DNA of 64,000 nt, from contig CAWBCR010000029.1 in the NCBI GenBank assembly GCA_963787375.1, forward strand, positions 68,982 through 132,981, in the 5' to 3' direction. Both the position numbers and the translations under genes were made by a program. The first letter of the stretch is position 1, and each line of letters starts with the position of its first letter. Positions 33,721-42,897 of the stretch are shown here, piece by piece. This DNA is from CAWBCR01 sp963787375. GTDB lineage: Bacteria > Chloroflexota > Anaerolineae > Aggregatilineales > UBA3940. Under the pieces are notes generated by a model. The model saw only the letters and a program-made list of their open reading frames with translations, was not told where the DNA came from and did not search any database.

Positions 33721-34539
33721 TTTCCACTCATGGCCGCAGGCATCGCATTTCCAGCGATGGCGCACGACCGGCACCGGGAAGCCCAGCACCGCCCACGCCA
33801 GGAACGTCGCGCGGCGGTTGTACTTCTCCTCGTGCACCCGGTCCGACCCGCACACCGGGCAGGTCACGGCCAGATCGTCATCGTCGAAGTACTGCCCCTC
33901 GTCCTCGAAGTCGGTCTCGTCCTCGTCGGCGCTGTCGTCCGCGACAGGCACCGCTGCCAGCACGTCGCGCGCGCGGTCCACGTCCTCGGCGCGCACCTGG
34001 AGCCGCACCCCGCCGATGGCGTTCGAGTACAGCCAGTTGGCCCCGATCGTGTTCTCGTCGGCGACGAAAGCCGGGATGCCCGACGTTTCCAGCAGGCCGC
34101 GCGCCATCTGCGCGTCGAGCGGCGTGCTGTACGCGCCGAGGGTCACCAGCGGCCCGCCAGTGCCGGAGCCGGCGAGGCGCGCGAACGGCATCCCGCCCAG
34201 GTCGTCACGGCGCACGCCGCCGCGCTTTTCCAGGTCGTCGTGCAGCGCCTGGAGGTTGTTGTGCGCCTCGGTGAAGTGGGGGTCGATCTCCAGCGCATCG
34301 CGGTAAGCCCGCTCCGCGTCAAACAGGCGGTCCAGCTCTTCGAGGATCACGCCGCGCAGGTTGTGCGCTTCGGCCAGCGCGGCGCGCGCCTCAGGCGTGT
34401 CGCCGGCCTGCTGGGCGAAGTCGACCGCCGACTCGCACTCGCGCAGCGCGGCCTGCGGATTGTCGTCGTCGAGCAGGTTCTCGGCCCAGTCGAGGCGCTG
34501 CTCGGCGCGGGCGATGAGGTCGGCGGGATTGCCGGACAT
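33718..34539 (-). CDS. TPR protein with DUF2007 and zinc-ribbon ends
   Basis: 273 residues from ATG 34539 (CAGGAGG upstream). N-terminal TPR helices (LDWAENLLDDDNPQAALREC, AHNLRGVILEELDRLFDAER, ALEIDPHFTEAHNNL), then a DUF2007-type segment (TLGAYSTPLDAQMARGLLET, AFVADENTIGANWLYSNAIG). The C-terminus is a zinc ribbon, CPVCGSDRVHEEKYN then CDACGHEW, with a hydrophobic stretch between. DUF2007 is annotated as a signal-transducing domain without proven ligand. Confidence 0.82.
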   Translation of the reverse strand: MSGNPADLIARAEQRLDWAENLLDDDNPQAALRECESAVDFAQQAGDTPEARAALAEAHNLRGVILEELDRLFDAERAYRDALEIDPHFTEAHNNLQALHDDLEKRGGVRRDDLGGMPFARLAGSGTGGPLVTLGAYSTPLDAQMARGLLETSGIPAFVADENTIGANWLYSNAIGGVRLQVRAEDVDRARDVLAAVPVADDSADEDETDFEDEGQYFDDDDLAVTCPVCGSDRVHEEKYNRRATFLAWAVLGFPVPVVRHRWKCDACGHEWK

Positions 34540-34697
34540 AGGTCCTCCTGCACGGAGCCGCTGGGGGCGATTCCTCTGTAAGAAGATCGTACGCCGGGGC
34601 GGGATGGCTGTCCAGTGACAGATGGCCGCTCCTTGCATTTCGCTGCCGGAGCCTGCACAATAGGCCCCAACCATCCTCACAGCACCGGGAGAAACCC

Positions 34698-35420
34698 ATG
34701 TCTGAGACCGCCAGAATGTGGACCGAGATCGGCTTCAACATCACCTACCTGATCGTCGTGTGGGCGCTGGTCGCGCTGATGGCTGCCCGCCACGGGGCTG
34801 TCGCGCCGGAGAATCGCCGGGTGGCCGGGCTGTTCACCGGGGCGTTTGCGCTGCTGGCGCTGGGCGATACGGGCCACGTGGGCTTCCGCGTGGTCGACTA
34901 CGCGCAGCATGGCTTCGTCCCCAGCGGCGACGCCTCCGCGCTGGTGGGCTTCGGCGCGCTGGCGACCGCTATCACCGTGACGTTCTTCTATGTATTGATG
35001 CTGGTCATCTGGCGGGCGCGCTTCGCCCGACCTTACGGCTGGTTCGGCATCCTGCTGTTTGTGACGGCAGCCGCGCGGCTGGCGATCATGGCGCTGCCGG
35101 CCAACCAGTGGAACCTGGCTGTCCCGCCGCAGCCGTGGTCGACGATTCGCAACGTGCCGCTGATGATCCAGGGGCTGGGCGTGGCCTATCTGATCCTGCG
35201 CGACGCCGGGCCGGCTGCCGACCGCCGCTTCACGTGGATCGGGGTGAGCATCCTCGTCTCGTATGCGTGCTACATGCCGGTGATCTTCCTCGTGCAGCGG
35301 CTGCCCATCGTCGGCATGCTGATGATCCCCAAGACGCTGGCCTATCTGGCTGTCGCGTTGCTGGCCTATCGGGGGCTGTATCCATCGCGCGGGGCGCGGC
35401 GGATGCCGCAGCCGGCTTAG
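34698..35420 (+). CDS. Seven-helix membrane protein, unknown
   Basis: 240 residues, GGGAGA before ATG 34698. Seven hydrophobic stretches (IGFNITYLIVVWALVALMAA, LFTGAFALLALGDTGHVGFR, ATAITVTFFYVLMLVIWRA and four more). Charged turns such as DTGHVGFRVVDYAQ are conserved in uncharacterised membrane proteins. No catalytic motif. Divergent from the TPR gene. Confidence 0.7.
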   Translation: MSETARMWTEIGFNITYLIVVWALVALMAARHGAVAPENRRVAGLFTGAFALLALGDTGHVGFRVVDYAQHGFVPSGDASALVGFGALATAITVTFFYVLMLVIWRARFARPYGWFGILLFVTAAARLAIMALPANQWNLAVPPQPWSTIRNVPLMIQGLGVAYLILRDAGPAADRRFTWIGVSILVSYACYMPVIFLVQRLPIVGMLMIPKTLAYLAVALLAYRGLYPSRGARRMPQPA

Positions 35421-35558
35421 AGCAGCGTGGCAGGGCGCTGATCGGCAGGTGATTCGCCGTGCTAGATGTCCCGCTTCCCGGCGATTCGTCGCTCGCGGCC
35501 ACAAATCCGATCTATAATGAAGGTAAGTTGAGCCGCAGCTATCCGGGAGGCAAGCAAC

Positions 35559-36053
35559 GTGTACGAAAAGAGCATCGAACTTCTCAACAAGGGCGTCGCG
35601 GACGAGATCGCCGCGACCCTCCAGTATATGTACTTCCATTTCCATTGTGACGACCGGGGATACGACCTGCTGGCGGGGCTGTTCAAGAAGACGGCCATCG
35701 AAGAGATGGGGCACGTCGAGCGACTGGCCGAGCGCATTCTGTTCCTGAAGGGCGAGGTGGACATGACGCCCGCGGTGGCGGTGCAGCCCATCCACGACTT
35801 CAAGAAGATGCTGGAGCTGGCCCGCCAGATGGAAGAGGGCAGCGTCAAAGAGTACAACCTGTGGGCCAACGAGTGCGCCGCCGCTGCCAACTCGGCGTCG
35901 AAGACCGTGTTCGAAGGGCTGGTGGCGGACGAAGAGCGCCACTATGACCAGTACGACACCGAGATCGAGAACATCGTCGCCTTCGGCGAGCAGTACTTTG
36001 CCCTGCAATCCATCGAGCGCAGCAAGCGGCTCGGCGGGGACGGGCCGGTGTGA
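35559..36053 (+). CDS. bfr: Bacterioferritin-like diiron protein
   Basis: 164 residues from GTG 35559 (GGGAGG upstream). The four-helix ferritin fold has the ferroxidase ligands of Bfr shifted by two: E16, E49, H52 (EEMGH), E92, E125 and H128 (DEERHYDQ). M50 sits at the position of the axial haem ligand of E. coli Bfr Met52. It should oxidise and store iron in a cytoplasmic shell. A hairpin terminator follows. Confidence 0.88.
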   Translation: MYEKSIELLNKGVADEIAATLQYMYFHFHCDDRGYDLLAGLFKKTAIEEMGHVERLAERILFLKGEVDMTPAVAVQPIHDFKKMLELARQMEEGSVKEYNLWANECAAAANSASKTVFEGLVADEERHYDQYDTEIENIVAFGEQYFALQSIERSKRLGGDGPV

Positions 36054-36084
36054 TCTGATCTCCGGCTGTATTCTGACCGACCTT

Positions 36085-36112
36085 CGCCCCGTGCGACCGA
36101 CTGCACGGGGCG
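36085..36112 (+). terminator. Terminator of the bacterioferritin gene
   Basis: CGCCCCGTGC GACCGACT GCACGGGGCG followed by ATGTGTTT, 30 bases after the stop. Confidence 0.7.
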
Positions 36113-36118
36113 ATGTGT

Positions 36119-36780
36119 TTATGGTGCAGTCTGGAGGTAGCTGGCCGCGCCCAGCGCCAGAAACAGGATCATCGACAGCGTGTGGGCCAGCCACGGCGCG
36201 GCGATGCTGCGGCTGCGCTGGAAGACCCAGCCATACACCAGCCCGGCGGCAAAGGTCGCCGCGATGCCCGGCAGCGAGGCCAGCGGGAAGGTCGACACGC
36301 CGGGGCCGGAGGCAGGTGTCAGGTCGATGCAGAAGTGCCACGCCGTGAAGGCGACGGTGCTGACCAGCAGGCCCGCCGCGTCGCCAAAGCGCTGCTCGAA
36401 GCGCGGCTGGAGCCAGCCCCGGAAAAGAACTCCTGAAAGGGCACGGCCAGCAGCAGCGTCAGCGGCACGCCTACAGCCAGCTCGCGCCACAGGTCGGGGG
36501 CCAGCGCCCGCTCGCGCACCGTGAGGAACCCGATCAGCGCGGCGGCCAGCCCGCCGAGCAGTCCCCAGGCCAGCCCCGCGCCGAGCGTCCGGCGGGCGAA
36601 GCCCATGCGGACCCACTCGTCGCGCCGCCAGGCCCAGCCCAGCGGGAACAGAATCCCGGCGAAGACGAGGACGGGCAGCGCCGCCGGCACGGCGCGGGTC
36701 ACGAGGCTGAGCGCGCAGAAGGCGGCGTAGGCGATCAGCGCTTCGGGGAGGGGGCGGGCGGTGGATGGGGCAGGGTCCAT
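36119..36780 (-). CDS. CPBP-family intramembrane protease (one frameshift)
   Basis: About 220 residues; GGAG precedes ATG 36780. Six hydrophobic spans. The catalytic region reads LLAVPFQEFFFRGWLQPRFE once one missing T is restored near 36428 (TTCTTTTCC to TTCTTTTTCC). Later motifs are VSTVAFTAWHFCID and APWLAHTLS, giving both histidines. The first residue of the usual EE pair is glutamine here. Smaller than the CPBP protein at 21123. Substrate unknown. Confidence 0.8.
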
Positions 36781-36837
36781 GTGGGGGCTCCTTTCGATGG
36801 CATGCCCACGTTGGCGGGCGGCATGAGCCGTCGGTGT

Positions 36838-36884
36838 TGTAGGGGCGGGTCTGTGCGGTGCGAAGCATCGCCACCCACCCCTAC
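36838..36884. repeat. Imperfect GTAGGGG palindrome
   Basis: GTAGGGGCGGGTCTGTGCGG to GCCACCCACCCCTAC forms a 47-base imperfect inverted repeat in the gap between the kinase and CPBP genes. Confidence 0.6.
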
Positions 36885-36927
36885 CAGCGGTGATTACTGG
36901 CGTGGGCCTAACGTCCGGCCGGGCGTT

Positions 36928-37764
36928 CTATGGACTGCCTCGCAGGGCTTCGAGGGCCTGCCCCATTTCGGCAGCGGTGGCGAACCGCTCGGTTGGTTTC
37001 CAGGCCAGCGCCCGCTCGATGATAGCCACAAGACCATCCGGCACGTCGGAGTTGAACTGCTGTATGGGTCGTTGGTCGAAGGAAAACGTTGGCTCGAAGC
37101 GCGGATCGCGGCGGGTGAGCAGATGGTGCAGCGTCGCTCCCAGCGCGTACACGTCGCTGGCAGGTGAGGCCAGCCCTTTGTACTGCTCAGGGGCGGCGTA
37201 GCCGTCGGTGCCAAACAGCGTGCCCCGCGCGCCCGCCTGGAAGGTCATCGCAATCCCGAAGTCGATCAGCCGCACGTGGCCCTGATCGTCGATCATCACG
37301 TTGCTGGGCTTCATGTCGCGAAAAACTACCGGCTCGGGCTGGTGATGATGCAGGTAACCGAGCACGTCGCACAGCTCGATTCCCCACTGCCAGACCTGTC
37401 CCACAGGCAGGGGCTGGTCGGTGCTGTTGAGTAGCACTTCAAGATCCTGCCCCTGCATGAACTCCATCACCAGGTACTCCCGATCCTCGATGCTGAAAGT
37501 GTCGTAGATATGCGGAATGGCAGGATGGTACAGCGTGGCAAGGATATCGGCTTCGCGCTTGAAGCTGCGGGCAGCCGTCTCCCGCAGGCGCGGGTCCTGC
37601 GACGGGGCCGCTTCTTTGACCACGCACAGCCTGAGGACGCGGAAGTGGAGGTCGCTGGCCTGGTAGACGGCCCCCATTCCACCCATGCCAATAATGCCCA
37701 GGATGCGGTAGCGGTTCTGCAGCACCTGGCCGGGTCGCAGCGTACCCTCAGGCCATGTGTCCAT
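36928..37764 (-). CDS. Soluble Ser/Thr protein kinase
   Basis: 278 residues from ATG 37764 (GGAGG upstream), only a kinase domain. GMGGMGAVYQA (glycine loop), VVKEA (lysine), catalytic loop VFRDMKPSNVMI with Phe instead of the usual His of HRD, DFGIAM, GTDGYAAPEQYKG. It lacks the membrane helix and ectodomain of the kinase at 8669 and so must act on cytoplasmic cues. The FRD variant keeps the catalytic aspartate and is common in bacterial kinases of this subgroup. Confidence 0.88.
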   Translation of the reverse strand: MDTWPEGTLRPGQVLQNRYRILGIIGMGGMGAVYQASDLHFRVLRLCVVKEAAPSQDPRLRETAARSFKREADILATLYHPAIPHIYDTFSIEDREYLVMEFMQGQDLEVLLNSTDQPLPVGQVWQWGIELCDVLGYLHHHQPEPVVFRDMKPSNVMIDDQGHVRLIDFGIAMTFQAGARGTLFGTDGYAAPEQYKGLASPASDVYALGATLHHLLTRRDPRFEPTFSFDQRPIQQFNSDVPDGLVAIIERALAWKPTERFATAAEMGQALEALRGSP

Positions 37765-37820
37765 CGTGTGCCTCCACAACTCGTCTCGCCAGGCGGCCCA
37801 TCCCGTCAAAACCTTTCACA

Positions 37821-37919
37821 TCATACAGCCGGACCGCCAAACAGGAGGGTGGGCATTTTCCCGGTGATGAGTGCACAGCCACCGCCGAAGAGCATGGCAA
37901 TCTCCAGAATGAGCAGCAT
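37821..37919 (-). CDS. 32-residue membrane peptide
   Basis: ATG 37919 is preceded by AGGAGATCAACTG, a good ribosome site. The peptide is one hydrophobic helix with Gly turns and a single charged patch: MLLILEIAMLFGGGCALITG then KMPTLLFGGPAV. Too short for routine gene callers. It lies alone between the kinase (37764) and lipoprotein (38011) genes. Similar tiny one-helix proteins often modulate membrane complexes; no specific role can be given. Confidence 0.55.
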   Translation of the reverse strand: MLLILEIAMLFGGGCALITGKMPTLLFGGPAV

Positions 37920-38010
37920 CAGTTGATCTCCTACTGGTTCGCTGACCGGCCCACGTACGAGGTTAACGACACCAGTATAGCATGATATGTCTGGTGTGCG
38001 CCCCGGCTCC

Positions 38011-38658
38011 TCACTTCACGTGGAAGCTGCTCACGATCACGTCGAAACCGGCCTGCGCTGTGTCGAACCCGTTGGGGAACGACTTGCAGGCGATGGTGTA
38101 CAGCCGCCCGTCCTTCTCCAGCCACACGTCGCGACGCTGCCACAGCGGCTCGCCCCAGAACTGCTTGTAGATTTCCTCGTAGGCTGGCAGCCCGTCGACC
38201 AGCGCCTTGCCCTGCGACAGCGTCTCTTCGCGCGGAATCCCGGCGTAGGCCTGCTGCGCCGCTTCCGCCAGCCCGACCCCTTCCGGCATAGCCGTCACCC
38301 GCACCTGGCACGCCACCGAGTACCTCTCGAACGGCGTATCGGTGCCGATCTGCGCGACGCCCGCCAGCACGTCCGAGCCGGTCTGCGTGTCGTGATACGG
38401 CACGCTGTAGTCGGGCCAGAATACCGACAGCGGCTGCCAGTCCGGCGGGTAATCAAACGCGACCTGTTCATCCTCAAAGTGATGCGCCCCGCCGCCCGGC
38501 TCAGCCGTCAGCGTGGGGCCGTTGGGGATGCGCGTCGGCGTGGCCGCCGGGCCCGTGGACTGCGGCCCGCAGCAGCACGCCATGCTCGACGCCGCCAGCG
38601 CGGCAGCCGCCAGCATGCCGACCGCCAGCGCCAGCCGTGTGGTCGTGGGATGTCGCAT
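38011..38658 (-). CDS. Lipoprotein, PsbP/DcrB-like
   Basis: 215 residues, AGGAGG before ATG 38658. The signal ends at SSMACCC with the acylated cysteine near residue 28. A Thr/Pro tether precedes a single domain starting HHFEDEQVAFDYPPDWQPLS and ending TAQAGFDVIVSSFHVK, the strand-helix pattern of PsbP/DcrB-type exported domains. Downstream of the related lipoprotein at 38686 by 27 bases, so one transcript. Confidence 0.72.
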   Translation of the reverse strand: MRHPTTTRLALAVGMLAAAALAASSMACCCGPQSTGPAATPTRIPNGPTLTAEPGGGAHHFEDEQVAFDYPPDWQPLSVFWPDYSVPYHDTQTGSDVLAGVAQIGTDTPFERYSVACQVRVTAMPEGVGLAEAAQQAYAGIPREETLSQGKALVDGLPAYEEIYKQFWGEPLWQRRDVWLEKDGRLYTIACKSFPNGFDTAQAGFDVIVSSFHVK

Positions 38659-38685
38659 CGCACACCTCCTGATGATGTCTCGCCC

Positions 38686-39138
38686 CTACTTGCACAGCGG
38701 CGCGGTCTTGGTGAACGCCACCGTGACCGGCTGCGCGCCCAGCGTCCCCGCCAGCTCGACATGCTGGTCCTGCGTCGGGGCGTAGTCGGAGAAGTTGCTG
38801 CTCGTCTCGACCGGCGCAAACGCGCCGCCCTGCTCCGCCACGTCCAGCGAGGCGCTCTCGCCGGGCGCGATCTCGATACCACCCAGCGCCAGCGGATCGC
38901 CGCACCGGTTCCTGACCTCCAGCACGCCGCCGTTGCAGTTGTTCGCGCTGACTATCAGGCAGTCCACCTGCGGCGCGACCTCCACGTCGAGGATGGCCGT
39001 CTTGCCCGCGCAGCCGCCCACCGCCGGCCCGATGACCTTCATGCAGCCCGGCGCGGGGCTATCCTGCACCACGCAGCCCGCCAGCAGCGCGACCAGCGCC
39101 GCCACCCCAATCAGCACCAAGATCGCACGCTTGTTCAT
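38686..39138 (-). CDS. Cysteine-rich lipoprotein
   Basis: 150 residues from ATG 39138 (GGGGAGG upstream; an upstream in-frame start is unsupported). Lipobox LLAGC. Six cysteines in the mature part (PGCMKV, GGCAGK, DCLIVSANNCNGG, RNRCGD, PLCK) suggest disulphides. The GGVLEVRNRCGDPLALGGIE to ESASLDV section looks like a beta-sandwich. Starts 19 bases after the stop of the gene at 39158. Function unknown. Confidence 0.72.
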   Translation of the reverse strand: MNKRAILVLIGVAALVALLAGCVVQDSPAPGCMKVIGPAVGGCAGKTAILDVEVAPQVDCLIVSANNCNGGVLEVRNRCGDPLALGGIEIAPGESASLDVAEQGGAFAPVETSSNFSDYAPTQDQHVELAGTLGAQPVTVAFTKTAPLCK

Positions 39139-39157
39139 GTGCGCAGCCTCCCCGGCA

Positions 39158-40222
39158 TCAGTACGCCCCGAACTCCGCCACCGCCGCAAAGAACGCCTCG
39201 ACGTTCTCCCACGGGATGCCCTCCTCCGGCTCCAGGTCGTAGGCCGGGGCGAGGATCAGCCCGCCGCCTGCCCCCACCGTCTCGATCCGCTCGCGCACCT
39301 CGGCCCGGATGTCCGCCGGCGTGCCCCACGCCCAGCGCGTCGGCGTCCCGACCGTGCCGAAGAACGCCAGCCGGTCGCCATAGCGCCGCTTGAGCGCAGC
39401 GGGGTCCATCACGTCGGGCTGCACCGGGTTCAGCACGTCGACGCCGATCTCGATCAGGTCGGGGATGATCGGCTCGATGTAGCCGTCGGAGTGCCAGAAG
39501 ATGTGCAGGTCCGGGTTGGCCGCGCGGCTGGCGTCGATGATCGTCCTGACGTGTGGCTTGAAGTAGCGCCGCCACATCGCCGGGCTGATCAGCATCCGCG
39601 TCGGTTCGCCGATGTCGTCGTCCAGCGCCAGCAGGTCGATGCCCGCCCGCGCCAGCGCCAATGACACGGCCAGGTGCATCGCCGTGAGCTGCTCCAGCAG
39701 GTAGTCGACCAGCGGCGGGTTCGTCGCCAGGTCGATCATGAACTGCTCGAAGCCGCGCAGCCGGTAGGCCGTCTCGAACAGCTCGCCGCCCAGGTGCGGC
39801 GGTGAGGCCATCACCGCGTAGCCGCTGCGGTGGTGCGCCTCGACGGCGGCGCGCAGCCGGTCGGGATGGACCTGCACCATGAAGTCGGGCAGCGGCGCGG
39901 CGGCGATCTCCTCGATGCTGTACGCGTCGGCCAGCCGCGCGTCGTTGGCGATCTCCGGGTGGTAGCCCCAGTCGTGATAGGTGCGCAGGATCGGCGTCGC
40001 CCCGACGTACACGTCGGCGGGCAGCCCGCGCAGGTAGCGCAGGAAGTCGACCTGCTCGCGCGGCTCTCGAATGTCCACAAAGCGGATCTCGGTGTCGAAC
40101 AGCTCCTCGCCAGATTTGCCGGGGAAGCGCTCAAACGAGGTCGGGTAGAAGTTGACCATGCGGGGAACTCGGTCGGGCTGCTGGTGGCGCAGCACGGCCA
40201 GCACGCGCTCGCGAGGGTTCAT
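39158..40222 (-). CDS. Uroporphyrinogen decarboxylase-superfamily protein
   Basis: 354 residues from ATG 40222 (CTGGAGC upstream). MNPRERVLAVLRHQQPDRVP is the standard opening. TIM-barrel features include ALDDDIGEPTRMLISPAMWR, HIFWHSDGYIEPIIPDLIEI, VLNPVQPD and FFGTVGTP. True HemE has an N-terminal RQAGRY motif that is absent here, so this belongs to the methylcobamide/corrinoid methyltransferase-like or other non-haem branch. HSDG is typical of that branch. Probable first gene of a three-gene unit with the lipoproteins at 38686 and 38011. Confidence 0.82.
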   Translation of the reverse strand: MNPRERVLAVLRHQQPDRVPRMVNFYPTSFERFPGKSGEELFDTEIRFVDIREPREQVDFLRYLRGLPADVYVGATPILRTYHDWGYHPEIANDARLADAYSIEEIAAAPLPDFMVQVHPDRLRAAVEAHHRSGYAVMASPPHLGGELFETAYRLRGFEQFMIDLATNPPLVDYLLEQLTAMHLAVSLALARAGIDLLALDDDIGEPTRMLISPAMWRRYFKPHVRTIIDASRAANPDLHIFWHSDGYIEPIIPDLIEIGVDVLNPVQPDVMDPAALKRRYGDRLAFFGTVGTPTRWAWGTPADIRAEVRERIETVGAGGGLILAPAYDLEPEEGIPWENVEAFFAAVAEFGAY

Positions 40223-40302
40223 CGGGTTTGCTCCAGGTGGTGGTGTCGGCCCAGACATCCCTAGCATAGCACAACTTTGGTTGCGCGGTGCGCGTGACCT
40301 TA

Positions 40303-40376
40303 TCCCCGTCTCCGGCGGCGTAAGCCGCCTCCAACTCCCCCTCTCCAAACTTGGAGAGGGGGAAGGGGGTGAGGTT
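40303..40376. repeat. R1 repeat, copy 3
   Basis: CCCCGTCTCCGGCGGCGTAA, a core CCCCCTCTCCAAACTTGGAG plus AGGGGG, then AGGGGGTGAGGTT. Confidence 0.85.
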
Positions 40377-40489
40377 CCCCTCATGCGTGTGCTGCCCGCG
40401 CGGCGTCCGGGGGTGGGGGTCCGCCCGCGCGCGTTGTTCCCCCCGCCGACTCATGCTACACTGCCCGTATCCTGTCCGGGGAGCCGCCC

Positions 40490-42073
40490 ATGACTCTGCA
40501 CACCGATGCAGCCGACACGCCCGATCTGTACATCCGCCAGATGCGCATCGTGTGGCGCGATACGTTCATCGTCGCGCACAACGAGCAGAACGAGCACGCC
40601 GATTTCCTGACGCGCGCCTGCGAGCGGCTGCGCCGCCTGCCGTGCTACCTGTCTGACACGCGCGCCGAGCCGCCCGGCAACTGGCCGGAGGAGCTGCGCG
40701 TCGCCGACCGCGTCTCGCAGAACGTCGCTCGCAACGGCCATCCTGACCTGCTGCGCTTCCAGCTTGCCGACCTGCAGATGGCGAACCTGCGGCCCACGCT
40801 GGCCCGCTGGCACCGCCCCCCGGCGCAGTTGAGCGCGGCCCAGATCAGGACCGCCGCCGTCGACGCCGACAGCCTGCGCTCGTGGATCGGCGTGACGCCG
40901 CAGGTGGTGCTGCACCGCGCGGGCGTCGGCATCGTCGAGTACACCGCTGCGATCTACGCCCCCGGCGCGCATCCCGAAGACGACCGTATGCCCGCCGTGC
41001 CGGGCTTCACGCCGGACGAGGCCATCGAACTGGTGCGGCTGGGCATCCAGACCCAGCTTCTGAGCCTGCCCGACGCCTGGCGCAACATGATCCCGGAGGC
41101 CGCCGCCGAGTGGCGCTTCTTCAGCGTCGTCGGCCTGGGGCCCGACAAGCACCTGGCGCTGGGCGGCCTGCGTGACCTGTCGCAGATCATCTCAGCCCAC
41201 CTCAACGCGCCCGACCCGCACGGCGTGCGCCGCCGCCGCCAGGCCCCCACCGCCGTCGACATCCGCCCGGCGCGGCCCACCGGCTCGACGACCGTCGTGC
41301 TGGTCGAGACCGAGCCGCAGGCCGGCAGCCTGGGCGAGTTCGTGGCGCAGTATGCCGCCCCGCTGCGCGGCGTCGGCGCGATGGACACCTACTTCCGCGA
41401 GCGGGCGCTGGCCGTCGTCGAGCGCGAGCTGTCCGATAACCTCAGCACCGACTCCGAGACGGCGGTCTACCTGCTGGGCAACAGCGAGCTGATCGTCTTC
41501 AACGACGAGCTGCCGCCTATCATCACCCAGACGCGCGGTCGGCTGGGCCTGCGCACGGAAGCCGCCACCGTCTACTACCTGTACATGCACTACGCTGTCC
41601 TGCTCGAATGGGTCTATCTTCAGGACGCGCTGCTGCGCGCCTACCTCCAGCGCCTCGACGTGCTGGTGGCGTCCTCGCCGCTGCGCCGCCGCGAGATGAT
41701 CGGCGCGCTGCACGGCGCGCTGGCCGACCTGATCCAGTATCAGGAGGACATCACGCCGTTTGCCACGCGCATCGAGTTCCTGGAGAAGACCCGCGCGCAC
41801 CACAAGCTCGACCAGCTTGGCGAGCGCTTCGAGCGCAAGCAGGACCTGCTGCTCAACTACTCGTCGGAGTACCACGATTTTCGCGAGGCGCGTGCGGCGG
41901 AGTTCCTCAACTGGCTGGCGGCGATCCTGGCCGGCGGGGAGCTGGGCAACCTGGCGGTGACCGCCTTCGGCATCACGCCCGACCGCCGTCCGCTGTACCT
42001 GGGCATCACGCTGGGCTGCATCGGGCTGGCGATTGTGGTGATGACCGTCCTGCGGGTGTTCAACCGGCGGTGA
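40490..42073 (+). CDS. Large protein with C-terminal membrane helix, unknown
   Basis: 527 residues. Residues 1-245 are mixed alpha/beta without a recognised motif (YIRQMRIVWRDTFIVAHNEQ). Residues ~265-345 (TTVVLVETEPQAGSLGEFVA, VYLLGNSELIVFNDELPPII) and a long helical section ~365-470 (RREMIGALHGALADLIQYQE, KLDQLGERFERKQDLLLNYS) precede a single C-terminal helix (YLGITLGCIGLAIVVMTVL). The helical part plus terminal helix resembles the stalk of CorA-like proteins only in outline. The conserved INNER motif set of any family was not found. Confidence 0.6.
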   Translation: MTLHTDAADTPDLYIRQMRIVWRDTFIVAHNEQNEHADFLTRACERLRRLPCYLSDTRAEPPGNWPEELRVADRVSQNVARNGHPDLLRFQLADLQMANLRPTLARWHRPPAQLSAAQIRTAAVDADSLRSWIGVTPQVVLHRAGVGIVEYTAAIYAPGAHPEDDRMPAVPGFTPDEAIELVRLGIQTQLLSLPDAWRNMIPEAAAEWRFFSVVGLGPDKHLALGGLRDLSQIISAHLNAPDPHGVRRRRQAPTAVDIRPARPTGSTTVVLVETEPQAGSLGEFVAQYAAPLRGVGAMDTYFRERALAVVERELSDNLSTDSETAVYLLGNSELIVFNDELPPIITQTRGRLGLRTEAATVYYLYMHYAVLLEWVYLQDALLRAYLQRLDVLVASSPLRRREMIGALHGALADLIQYQEDITPFATRIEFLEKTRAHHKLDQLGERFERKQDLLLNYSSEYHDFREARAAEFLNWLAAILAGGELGNLAVTAFGITPDRRPLYLGITLGCIGLAIVVMTVLRVFNRR

Positions 42074-42116
42074 GAGAGAATTCTATCGGCGGAGGCAATG
42101 ATTAGGGGCTAGCCCC

Positions 42117-42819
42117 ATGACAAACAAGTGCTTGCTGTGTGGCAAGGAGACGATTCTGCATCCAAACAACTCTCGTTATCTTACAGAGCGGTGGAAGGCA
42201 GTCGCCAGCGGCCTGTGTCCAGATTGTTACACGCCCGCCCTTGCTAGAGATATACGACGGCTACCCAAACAAAGAAGACGGGCAGTCAAATCGGAGCTCG
42301 ATTTGGTTTATTGCATCAGATCCTTCATCAGTCTACGGGGCGTCTGGAGAAGCAGACCGGAAGAAGGCACGGAAGCGGCTGCAATGGTTACCCACTGCTT
42401 TGGAGAGAATAGTGCCAGTGCACGAGAACACCGCTCGTGTTGCGAATGAGATGAAGCGCTTGGTGGCAAGTGCCCTTGAAGGCAAAACTTTGGAAGCGCG
42501 GGAGGCGGCGCGGCATGTCGATGAACGCTATCCAGAGTTACTACGTTGCATTAACAAGAATAGCAGCCTGACATTCGAACAATGGTACAGCACGCTTGAG
42601 TATTTTGAACATAGCTGTGCATACTGCGGAGGTGAATACGAATTGATTGAGCACTTCTTGCCACTTTCGCTTGGCGGTGGGACAACCTGGGACAATTGTG
42701 TGCCATCGTGCACAGCATGCAACGTACGCAAGGGAAACCGACACCCAAACGACCTCGACAACGACTTCCCAGGGCTCAATCGAATTAGGGTCTATCTTGC
42801 ATCCAAGAGCAACAATTGA
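42117..42819 (+). CDS. HNH endonuclease-like protein (one frameshift)
   Basis: ATG 42117 begins MTNKCLLCGKE...GLCPDCYTP, an N-terminal four-cysteine zinc knuckle. The frame then shifts near 42237 to LLEIYDGYPNKEDGQSNRSS and runs to 42819. The C-terminal HNH domain is CAYCGGEYELIEHFLPLSLG, NCVPSCTACNVRKGN, with two CxxC pairs and the EHFLPLS helix. Codon use is more A/T-rich than neighbours, which suggests recent acquisition. Such proteins occur in phage, toxin and homing contexts; DNA cleavage is inferred. Confidence 0.75.
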
Positions 42820-42897
42820 CAGGAGAGAGCTCAGTGAGTCGGGGGTAAGTGCCAACCGCCGCCCGACCCTGTATACTGGGGGCAAGGAGATGTGCCT

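Noticed and set aside
34677..36341. 554-codon minus-strand frame over the membrane protein and bacterioferritin genes
   Set aside because: It contradicts two well-supported plus-strand genes.
39158..40222. True haem-pathway HemE
   Set aside because: The N-terminal RQAGRY substrate motif of uroporphyrinogen decarboxylase is missing and no haem genes are nearby.
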